Below, piece after piece: positions 6,830 through 13,198 of a DNA stretch of 14,556 nt. Both the position numbers and the translations under genes were made by a program. The stretch is taken from positions 1 through 14,556 of the forward strand of contig DASVGR010000011.1 of assembly GCA_036379395.1 (NCBI GenBank), read 5' to 3'. The notes below the pieces were generated by a model. It made no database searches, was not told where the DNA came from, and was given only the letters and a program-made list of their open reading frames with translations. Source of the DNA: Oleiagrimonas sp036379395 (GTDB lineage Bacteria > Pseudomonadota > Gammaproteobacteria > Xanthomonadales > Rhodanobacteraceae). The stretch's first letter is position 1; each line of letters opens with the position of its first letter.

Positions 6830-6835
6830 TCATTT

Positions 6836-6987
6836 ATGTTGCCTAACTTAAGGTATTGCATAAACTTCATCATGCAACTAACCTAGGCACGCCGCGTTTG
6901 GCCAGCCATGCTGGTCCGGCGGGGCCATTTCCCTTCCGGTTCATTGCTTCCGGACAACCCCGCAGCCTTCGGCGCGGGGTTTTCTTT
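6836..6987 (+). ncRNA. Candidate structured small RNA, or leader RNA, with intrinsic terminator
   Basis: This non-coding stretch contains four consecutive hairpins on the + strand. The first pairs GCCTA 6841-6845 with TAGGC 6884-6888, GGT 6852-6854 with ACC 6881-6883, and TTGCAT 6856-6861 with ATGCAA 6872-6877. The second pairs CCGC 6892-6895 with GCGG 6919-6922 and CCAGC 6902-6906 with GCTGG 6910-6914. The third pairs TCCGG 6935-6939 with CCGGA 6950-6954. The fourth is a strong terminator at 6956-6987. I do not recognise a known family: it is not tRNA-, SRP- or tmRNA-like, and I could not match it to 6S. It may be a free sRNA of about 150 bases or a terminating leader of the lipoprotein gene at 7072. 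Confidence 0.42.
6956..6987 (+). terminator. Rho-independent terminator
   Basis: AACCCCGC (6956-6963) pairs with GCGGGGTT (6974-6981); GCC/GGC pairs inside after one bulged A, closing a very short TTC loop. TTTTCTTT (6980-6987) forms the uridine tract. It is the cleanest intrinsic terminator in the window. It lies 286 bases after the phosphatase stop and 84 bases before the next gene, so it probably ends a separate transcript or an attenuated leader. Confidence 0.8.
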
Positions 6988-7071
6988 GCGCGCAACCCCA
7001 GCATGAGTAGCACTTGCCCGGCGTATGGCCGCCCCCTACGCTTTGGACTTCTTCATCCAGGGACACGACCC

Positions 7072-8016
7072 ATGCGCACGTTTTCCCCCCGTTTGGCCGT
7101 GGCGGTACTGGCCGCTGGACTGGTTTTGGCGGGATGCCACAAGGGCAACCAGGCGCCCAAGGTCGCCATTCATGGCGCCACGCCGCAAGAGGCCGTGCAA
7201 AGCCTCGTCACGCCACTCGAGAACGGCAACTTCGATGCCTTGACGCAAAACCTGCTGCCGCCGGCGGCCTACAAGCAGCTGCGCGCCGACTGGAAGGAAA
7301 AGCAGCAAAAAGCGCTGGCCAAGATCACCGAGCACGATCGCCAGCGCTTTGCCAAGCAGATGACCGCGTTGACCGCACCGGATGCCAAGCAGGCCGAGTT
7401 CGCCAAGCTCAAGCCGGCGCTGGATGCGTGGGACAGCAAATACAAGCAGCGCGTGCCGATGATGGTCGGCATCATGCGCATCATGGTCGGCACCAAGATC
7501 ACGCAGTCCGACACCATGAGCGCCGATCAAAAGAGCCAGGCACGCGGCGTGCTGGACGCGGTGGCGACGTGGGCGCAGAACACCAACTGGGGTGATCCGG
7601 CCAAGGCCAAACAGGCGGTCGGCATCGTGGTCGACACCGCGCGCGCGCTGAAGCTGAAGACGCTCGACGACGCCTACGATCTGGACTATCCCGAAGCCAT
7701 GGTCCGCTACGGCACCGCCTGGAAAGGCTTCAAGCAGCTGACCGCCGTGTATGGCCTGTCCGTCGACACCATTCTCGATTCGATCAAGGCCAAGACGCTG
7801 TCCGTGCAGGGCGACACGGCCAAGGTTGAACTCAGCTACGAGGTTCTGGGCAAGCCGATGACCAGCGACGTGACGATGCAGCGCGAAGGCAAGCGCTGGT
7901 ACCTCAAGCGCGCGCTGGACAAGTGGCACCAGGAACAGGCCAGGTTGGCTGCGGCGGCAAGCACGGCGCAGGCGACAAGTGTCGCTCCAGCCGCGGGCAG
8001 CAGCGTTGCGCGTTGA
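7072..8016 (+). CDS. Uncharacterised lipoprotein
   Basis: A 314-residue protein that I do not recognise. Residues 1-21 form a signal peptide with basic start MRTFSPR and hydrophobic core AVAVLAAGLVLAG; Cys22 in LAGC is the likely lipidated residue, so the mature protein should be anchored in the membrane facing the periplasm. The body is Lys-, Gln- and Ala-rich and looks mostly helical up to about residue 235. A C-terminal part with alternating strands (KVELSYEVLG, TSDVTMQREGKRWYLKRAL) recalls NTF2-like or DUF4878-type folds, but this is only an impression. The tail is Ala/Ser/Thr-rich. ATG 7072 is preceded by AGGGA (7059-7063). A weak promoter, TTGCCC 7014-7019 with TACGCT 7037-7042 and a 17-base gap, could drive it independently of the terminator upstream. 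An open frame extends back to 6856, but it crosses the hairpins. Confidence 0.8.
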   Translation: MRTFSPRLAVAVLAAGLVLAGCHKGNQAPKVAIHGATPQEAVQSLVTPLENGNFDALTQNLLPPAAYKQLRADWKEKQQKALAKITEHDRQRFAKQMTALTAPDAKQAEFAKLKPALDAWDSKYKQRVPMMVGIMRIMVGTKITQSDTMSADQKSQARGVLDAVATWAQNTNWGDPAKAKQAVGIVVDTARALKLKTLDDAYDLDYPEAMVRYGTAWKGFKQLTAVYGLSVDTILDSIKAKTLSVQGDTAKVELSYEVLGKPMTSDVTMQREGKRWYLKRALDKWHQEQARLAAAASTAQATSVAPAAGSSVAR

Positions 8017-8022
8017 CGAACT

Positions 8023-8044
8023 TCGCCCGCAGGCAGGCTTCCAC
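8023..8044. repeat. Single degenerate REP unit, reverse orientation
   Basis: One unpaired unit with foot GTGG, stem GCCTG/CGGGC (one G-U pair) and loop CCTG. The conserved GGA is GAA here. It starts six bases after the lipoprotein stop. Confidence 0.6.
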
Positions 8045-8093
8045 AAAAGAACAAGTACGCGTGTGCGTTTGGGTTTCCGATGACCACGTCGCC

Positions 8094-8099
8094 TAAAAT
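8094..8099 (+). promoter_or_regulatory. -10 box of plsB, placed for a leaderless transcript
   Basis: TAAAAT lies exactly seven bases before ATG 8107, the same geometry as TATGAT before rep. The other in-frame ATG at 8080 would be upstream of the transcript start. TTGGGT (8069-8074) is a -35 candidate only with a long 19-base spacer. No Shine-Dalgarno sequence precedes ATG 8107. Confidence 0.5.
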
Positions 8100-8106
8100 A
8101 CGTGCC

Positions 8107-10644
8107 ATGGCCTCCACACAAGCAAACCTGAAACCTCCTGCAACCGCGGCGCGGCCGCATTGGGCGTCGTCGCTGGCGGGCTGGATGCTCAACCCCTGGA
8201 TTCGCCTCAAGCGCGATCCCACCGAGCCGGCCGCCCTGCTCGAAGCCGACACGCCGGTGTGCTACGTGGTCGAGCGCCACGGTCTGTCGGACACGCTGAT
8301 CCTGGAACGTGCCTGCCGCGAAGCCGGCTTGCCGTCGCCGTATGCCCCCATCGACGGGCTGGGACATCCGCGCCACGCCATGTTCGCGCTGACGTCGCGT
8401 TCGGGCAGCGTGCTGGGGCGCACGCGCCATGGCGCTTCGCAGGCGCGGTTGCGCCAATTGCTGGAATATCTTGAAGGCGCGCCCGAACGCGACGTGCTGC
8501 TGATGCCGGTGGCCATCTACGTGGGCCGTGCGCCGGGGCGCGAATCGGGCTGGTTCCGCGTGTTGTTTTCCGAAGACTGGGTGGTGGTCGGGCGGTTCCG
8601 CCGGCTGCTGGCGTTGCTGCTCAACGGCCGCGACACGGCCGTGCATTTTTCGCAGCCCGTCAGCCTGCGCCAGGTGCTCAGGGAATCGGGCGACGAGTGC
8701 ACCGAGCGCACGGCGCGCAAGGTGGCGCGCGTGTTGCGCACGCACTTCCGGCGCGTGCGCGCGGCGGTCATCGGCCCGGATTTGTCACACCGGCGCAACG
8801 TGGTCGACAGCGTCGTCAACGCCGCGCCGGTGCGGGCGGCCATCGACGCGGCGGCCGCACGCGACAACATTCCGCGTGCCAAGGCGGTGCAGCGCGCGCA
8901 CGACATCATGCTGGAAATCGCGGCCGACTATTCACACACCATGGTGCGCTCGGCCACGTTCATCCTGTCGTGGTTCTGGAACAAGCTGTACGACGGCATT
9001 TCGATGCAGCACTTCGACGCCGCGCGCGCCGCTGCGCCGGGACACGAAGTGATCTACGTGCCGTGCCACCGCAGCCACGCCGACTACATCCTGCTGAGCT
9101 ACCAGCTGCACGCGGCCGGCGTGGTGGTGCCGCACATCGCCGCCGGCATCAATTTGAACCTGCCGGTGCTGGGGCGTTTCCTGCGCGGCGGCGGCGCGTT
9201 TTTCCTGCGTCGCAGTTTTCGCGGCAACGCGCTGTATTCGACCATCTTCAAGGAATACATGGCGCAGCTGATCGACCGCGGCGTGCCGCTGGAATATTTC
9301 ATCGACGGCGGTCGCTCGCGCACCGGTCGGCTGCTCAAGCCGCGCGCCGGCATGTTGTCGATGACGGTGCGCGCGTTTTTGCGCGCGCCGCGCCGGCCGG
9401 TGTTGTTCCAGCCGGTCTACATCGGCTACGAAAAGCTCATGGAAGGCAAATCCTACGTGGGCGAGCTGTCCGGGCAGGCCAAGCAGAAGGAATCGTGGCT
9501 GGCGTTGCTGCGCGGCGTGCGCAAGGTGCTCAAGCAGAATTACGGTCAGGTCGCGCTTTCCTTCGGCGAGCCGATCGAGCTCAACGAGGTGCTTGCGGCC
9601 GCCTCCAGCGATTGGCGCGCGCACGCCGACATTGATCCCGAAGCCAAGCCCGAATGGCTCAACCATGCCGTCGAGGATCTGGCCGACCGCATCCAGATCA
9701 ACGTCAACGCGTGCGCCAACGTCAATGCCGTCAACCTCATCGCGCTGGTGCTGCTGGCCACGCGCCGGCACGCCGTGGCCGAGGCCGATCTCGTCGCGCA
9801 GATCGATCTCATCAAGGCGCTGCTGACCGAATTGCCCTACGCGGAACGCGTGACCGTCACCACCTCCACGGCGGCCGAAATCATCGCCCACGGCGAAGCC
9901 ATGGGCTGGATCCGGCGCATTCGCCATCCGCAAGGCGACGTGCTGGTCGCCGAAGGCGAACAGGCCGTGTTGCTGAGCTATTTCCGCAACAACGTGCTGC
10001 ATCTGGTGGCTGCCGCCGCGTGGGTGGCCAGTTGCTTCCTCAACAATCGGCGCATGTCGCGCGCGTCCATCCTGCGGCTGGGGCGCATCATTTATCCGTA
10101 CATCCAGGGCGAGCTGTTCTTGCGCTGGAGCGAGGCCGAGTTCGTCGGCGTGTTGTCCGACACGCTGGACTTCTTCGTGCGCCGCGGCCTGCTTGACGCC
10201 CGCGGTGATGGCCGCCTGCTGGAGCGCGGGCCGGGGCAGGGCGATGGCGCCTATCAGCTCAAGACCATCGCACGCACGCTGATGCAGGCGTTCGAACGCT
10301 ATTACATCGTCATCGCCACGCTGGTCGGCCACGGCCAGGGCGCGTTGAGCGCCAGCGAGCTGGAAAAGGCCTGCACGCTGACCGCGCAACGCGTGGCCTT
10401 GCTGCACGAGCTGTCGGCGCCGGAATTTTTCGACAAGTCGCTGTTCCACGGCTTCATCCAGAAGCTGCGCGAGCGCAAGGTCATCTGGAGCAACGCGCAG
10501 AGCAAGCTGGAATACGTGCCGGCCCTTGGCGGCGTGGTCGAGGATGCCCGGGTCATCCTTTCGCGCGAATTGCGCCACTCGGTATTGAAGATGACGGCCT
10601 GCGAGCCGCCCGCTGTCGCACCGCCCGCCGACACCGCCGAGTAA
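8107..10644 (+). CDS. plsB: Glycerol-3-phosphate 1-O-acyltransferase PlsB
   Basis: An 845-residue inner-membrane enzyme that transfers a fatty acyl group from acyl-ACP or acyl-CoA to position 1 of glycerol-3-phosphate, the first step of phospholipid synthesis. The four acyltransferase blocks are present: HRSHAD (321-326, His321 and Asp326 of HX4D), GGAFFLRRSFRGN (362-374), FIDGGRSRTGR (398-408) and PVLFQPVYIGYEK (431-443). E. coli PlsB is about 807 residues with the HX4D at 306-311, so this form carries roughly 15 extra residues at the N-terminus and some at the C-terminus. ATG 8107 is preferred because of the -10-like TAAAAT seven bases upstream; ATG 8080 would add nine residues. It is convergent with the M1 peptidase gene, separated from it by a REP cluster. 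Confidence 0.95.
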   Translation: MASTQANLKPPATAARPHWASSLAGWMLNPWIRLKRDPTEPAALLEADTPVCYVVERHGLSDTLILERACREAGLPSPYAPIDGLGHPRHAMFALTSRSGSVLGRTRHGASQARLRQLLEYLEGAPERDVLLMPVAIYVGRAPGRESGWFRVLFSEDWVVVGRFRRLLALLLNGRDTAVHFSQPVSLRQVLRESGDECTERTARKVARVLRTHFRRVRAAVIGPDLSHRRNVVDSVVNAAPVRAAIDAAAARDNIPRAKAVQRAHDIMLEIAADYSHTMVRSATFILSWFWNKLYDGISMQHFDAARAAAPGHEVIYVPCHRSHADYILLSYQLHAAGVVVPHIAAGINLNLPVLGRFLRGGGAFFLRRSFRGNALYSTIFKEYMAQLIDRGVPLEYFIDGGRSRTGRLLKPRAGMLSMTVRAFLRAPRRPVLFQPVYIGYEKLMEGKSYVGELSGQAKQKESWLALLRGVRKVLKQNYGQVALSFGEPIELNEVLAAASSDWRAHADIDPEAKPEWLNHAVEDLADRIQINVNACANVNAVNLIALVLLATRRHAVAEADLVAQIDLIKALLTELPYAERVTVTTSTAAEIIAHGEAMGWIRRIRHPQGDVLVAEGEQAVLLSYFRNNVLHLVAAAAWVASCFLNNRRMSRASILRLGRIIYPYIQGELFLRWSEAEFVGVLSDTLDFFVRRGLLDARGDGRLLERGPGQGDGAYQLKTIARTLMQAFERYYIVIATLVGHGQGALSASELEKACTLTAQRVALLHELSAPEFFDKSLFHGFIQKLRERKVIWSNAQSKLEYVPALGGVVEDARVILSRELRHSVLKMTACEPPAVAPPADTAE

Positions 10645-10659
10645 ATCGCCTGTTTGACA

Positions 10660-10785
10660 GTAGGAGCGCGCCTGCGTGCGATGGGATGTCGCAAGCACGC
10701 GTCAGCCCGTCGCGACCACCAGTCGCTCCGGCCACGACCTGAAACTCTGTGGTGGGCAACGGGTCGCCGGCAGGCCGGCTCCTGC
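10660..10785. repeat. REP inverted pair after plsB
   Basis: Forward unit 10660-10681 (foot GTAG, stem GCGCG/CGTGC with one G-U pair) faces reverse unit 10764-10785 (foot GCAG, stem GCCGG/CCGGC), both with loop CCTG. The 82-base spacer is the longest of the pairs here and could hold a lost or eroded unit. Confidence 0.8.
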
Positions 10786-10811
10786 GCGATGGTTGTGGGA
10801 TGCCAATTTTC

Positions 10812-10881
10812 GCAGGAGCGTGCCTGCACGCGAAGAGGCGTGGATGGCGAAAATTTCGATCGCCGGCAGGCCGGCTCCTGC
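10812..10881. repeat. REP inverted pair before the 3' end of the M1 peptidase gene
   Basis: Forward unit 10812-10833 (foot GCAG, stem GCGTG/CACGC) faces reverse unit 10860-10881 (foot GCAG, stem GCCGG/CCGGC), 26 bases apart. A strongly degenerate forward unit may follow at 10895-10916, ending seven bases before the peptidase stop. The whole 10645-10922 gap between the two convergent genes is essentially REP material. Confidence 0.8.
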
Positions 10882-10922
10882 GCGGGAAAATGGCGAGGGA
10901 GCGCGTCTGCTGGCGGTGGGAT

Positions 10923-12764
10923 TCAGGCCGAGCCTTGCGCCTTGTCCAGCATGCGTTGCACGGAGCTTTGCGTCAGCGGGTGGTAGTGCGAGCGCACGCG
11001 TGCGAACACCTCGCGCGCGTGCGGCAATCCGGCCGGCGTGCGCGCGTAGGCGTGGTAGACCGGCAAGGTGAGATACACGCGGCCGATGCGCGTCATGTGC
11101 TCGTCGGCGGCATCCCACACGGAGGTGTCGCCGGCGCGGATGGCACGGCGATACCAGCGCATGCCGATCTCGGCGTTGGGGGTGCCGGTGAGGTGCCAGG
11201 CGTCGTCCAGCGCGCGGATTTTTGCCAGCGGGGATTCTTCCGGCAGGCGGTCGAGGAAATACATCCACTCTTGCGTGTTCCAGCCGTCGGCCTGCAGTGC
11301 GGCGGCCTCCAGCGTGCCGGCCAAGAAGGCTTCGCGGGCTTCGTCAATGGCATCAAAAATGACCGAGTCGGGCAGCGGCGCGTTGGCCGGGATGCCATCT
11401 TCGTAAACCCATTCTTCGACTTCGTTCCAGCCCATCTTGCCGGGGTGGGCGTCAAACAGGTTGGCCTTGAGGTGGCGCAGCATCTGCTCGGTGGTGATGG
11501 AGTGCCAGGCAAAGTGCGCGAAATAGCTTTTCAGCCAAGCGTCGAACACGTCGCGACCGAAGCGCAGCTCCAGCGTGCGGAAAAACCACGAGCCCTTGTC
11601 GTAGGCCACGCGCGAGAGTGTATCGTCGGCCGCCACGTCGCGCGGCTTGGGCGCCAGACGCTGCGCGTTCGGCTCCATGCCCTGCATGGCGTGGGTGATC
11701 GAATGCGTGTTGAGCAGGGTTTCCTCGTCGGCCTGGCGCGCGCCGTACAGCGCCTCGGTGATGCGCCCCTGCACGTAGGTGGTGACGCCTTCGTTGAGCC
11801 AGATGTCGCGCCAGCGCGCGGCGGTGACGAGGTTGCCCGACCACGAGTGCGCCAGCTCGTGCGCCACCAGCGACACCAGTGACTTGTCGCCCACCAGCAC
11901 GGTCGGCGTGGCGAAGGTCATGCACGGGTTTTCCATGCCGCCGTAGGGAAACGACGGCGGCAGCACGAGGATGTCGTAGCGGCCCCACGGGTACGGGCCG
12001 TACAGCGCCTCGGTGGTGTCGATCATTTTTTCGGTGTCTTCGAACTCGCGCGCGGCGCGCTCGATGACGGAGGGTTCCGCGTACACGGCGCTGCGCGGGC
12101 CGGTCGCGACGACGTCGATCGAGCCGGCCGCGATGGCCAGCAGGTACGACGGCACCGGATGCGGCTGATCGAACGTGAACTCGCCGCCGGCCGGATGCGC
12201 GGCATCGTTGTTGGCGCTCATGATGGCGCGGATGCCGTCGGGCACGCGGATGCGCGCTTCCCAGGTGAAGCGGATGGCGGGCGAGTCCTGCAGCGGCACC
12301 CACGAGCGCGCGTGGGTGGCTTCGGACTGCGAAAACATGAACGGGTGCGTCTTGTCGGCGGTCTGCTCGGGTGACAGCCACTGCAGGCCGGATGCGGTTG
12401 GCGCGGTGCGGTAGGTGATGCGCACGCGCGCGGGTTGGTCCGCGGCGTCGATGGTCAGTTTGCGGCACAGGTAGCCTTCGGGCTGGCCCAGCACGAACGG
12501 CAGTGTGCGGGTGTTGCCGTCGGCGGCGACCGCTTCGACGGCGTCGATGGTCAGCTCGTCGGTGTCCAGCAGCAGCGTGCCGGCGTGCTTGTCGGTCCAG
12601 TCGAGGTCCAGCGTGGCGTGGCCGGACAGCGCCTGCTGCGCAAAATCCAGCGCCAGATCCAGCGCGACGTGGGTGACGACCACCTGGTCGGGCCGCGCGT
12701 GGGAATGCGGGTCGCGGGTTGCCGAAGCGGAAACGGGGGCCGAGGCGGAGGGGGATTGCTGCAT
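10923..12764 (-). CDS. M1 family zinc aminopeptidase, leukotriene A4 hydrolase-like
   Basis: A 613-residue metallopeptidase that probably removes N-terminal amino acids from peptides. The order of parts matches leukotriene A4 hydrolase: an N-terminal beta domain with QWLSPEQTADKTHPFMFSQ (128-146), the exopeptidase motif GGMEN (275-279), the zinc site HELAH (302-306) with third ligand Glu325 in WLNEG, Tyr388 in AYDKGSW as the likely transition-state tyrosine, and an LTA4H-type C-terminal helical domain. PFGGMENPCMTF-like and HSWSGNLVT blocks closely resemble the human enzyme. Peptidase activity is well supported; epoxide hydrolase activity is not implied. The start at 12764 opens with a Ser/Ala-rich stretch and no signal peptide, suggesting a cytosolic enzyme. 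GATGAT (12771-12776) lies six bases before the ATG on this strand, a weak leaderless-type box. Confidence 0.93.
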   Translation of the reverse strand: MQQSPSASAPVSASATRDPHSHARPDQVVVTHVALDLALDFAQQALSGHATLDLDWTDKHAGTLLLDTDELTIDAVEAVAADGNTRTLPFVLGQPEGYLCRKLTIDAADQPARVRITYRTAPTASGLQWLSPEQTADKTHPFMFSQSEATHARSWVPLQDSPAIRFTWEARIRVPDGIRAIMSANNDAAHPAGGEFTFDQPHPVPSYLLAIAAGSIDVVATGPRSAVYAEPSVIERAAREFEDTEKMIDTTEALYGPYPWGRYDILVLPPSFPYGGMENPCMTFATPTVLVGDKSLVSLVAHELAHSWSGNLVTAARWRDIWLNEGVTTYVQGRITEALYGARQADEETLLNTHSITHAMQGMEPNAQRLAPKPRDVAADDTLSRVAYDKGSWFFRTLELRFGRDVFDAWLKSYFAHFAWHSITTEQMLRHLKANLFDAHPGKMGWNEVEEWVYEDGIPANAPLPDSVIFDAIDEAREAFLAGTLEAAALQADGWNTQEWMYFLDRLPEESPLAKIRALDDAWHLTGTPNAEIGMRWYRRAIRAGDTSVWDAADEHMTRIGRVYLTLPVYHAYARTPAGLPHAREVFARVRSHYHPLTQSSVQRMLDKAQGSA

Positions 12765-12823
12765 GGGGCCATCATCAATGCGAAACGGTTGGGCATTATC
12801 GCATTTCCGGCAAACGCGCCGCT

Positions 12824-13003
12824 TCAGTGGTCCTTGCTGGTGTCGGTCTGGGCGCGACGCAGGAACAGCACCAAAGCCGCGCCCAGGATGATGCCAAGCG
12901 CGATGCCGATGCCGGCGCCCCAAGTCGCGCCGGCCGCGCCGCCCAGCCAATAGCCCAAGCCGGTTCCGATGACGAACAGCGCGATGATCGGCAGGCAACC
13001 CAT
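12824..13003 (-). CDS. Small glycine-rich membrane protein, unknown function
   Basis: A 59-residue protein of two predicted membrane segments (about 4-20 and 27-48) with little between them. Small residues repeat through it (GTGLGYWLGG, GATWGAGIGIALGIILGAA), a glycine-zipper-like pattern that favours close helix packing. The C-terminus RRAQTDTSKDH is polar and probably cytoplasmic. The ATG at 13003 (MGCLPII) is preferred; a TTG at 13060 would add 19 residues without hydrophobic character. No clear ribosome site is visible. It ends 59 bases before the M1 peptidase gene on the same strand, so they could share a transcript, although GATAAT at 12795-12800 might give the peptidase its own promoter. 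The family is not recognised. The Cys3 is not in a lipobox. Confidence 0.65.
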   Translation of the reverse strand: MGCLPIIALFVIGTGLGYWLGGAAGATWGAGIGIALGIILGAALVLFLRRAQTDTSKDH

Positions 13004-13132
13004 GGTGGCGTTCGATGGTGAAGGAGTGCCCAGTGGAAGCCATGCGCGCGGGCGTGTCAACCGAGCTTGGCGGCGCGGCGGTGTTCGCCTGCGTGCACGG
13101 CGTGTTCATGCGGGATACGGCCGGCAAGGGAG

Positions 13133-13138
13133 TAGAAT
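13133..13138 (+). promoter_or_regulatory. -10 box upstream of the DHA2 transporter
   Basis: TAGAAT begins a 13-base string (13133-13145) that matches the plsB string at 8094-8106 at all but two positions. Transcription would start near 13145 and give a leader of about 54 bases to ATG 13199. I see no good -35. The 195-base gap between the divergent small gene and the transporter holds nothing else I can identify. Confidence 0.4.
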
Positions 13139-13198
13139 ACGCGCCTTCCATTTCCGCTTTCGCGCTTGCCGGCAACGTCGGCGGGCACGCCTTCGATC

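Noticed and set aside
6856..7071. N-terminal extension of the lipoprotein across the hairpin region
   Set aside because: It would read through the intrinsic terminator and hide the lipoprotein signal inside the chain.
6670..7071. tRNA, SRP RNA or tmRNA in the large gap
   Set aside because: I could not form a cloverleaf or find the conserved cores of SRP or tmRNA. The hairpins are reported only as an unassigned structured RNA.
7036..8745. A 569-codon minus-strand open frame
   Set aside because: It spans the antisense of two unrelated genes and a REP unit and has no recognisable motifs.
8932..10698. A 588-codon minus-strand open frame opposite plsB
   Set aside because: Mirror of plsB with Gln/His/Arg/Val-rich content; it also runs into REP sequence.
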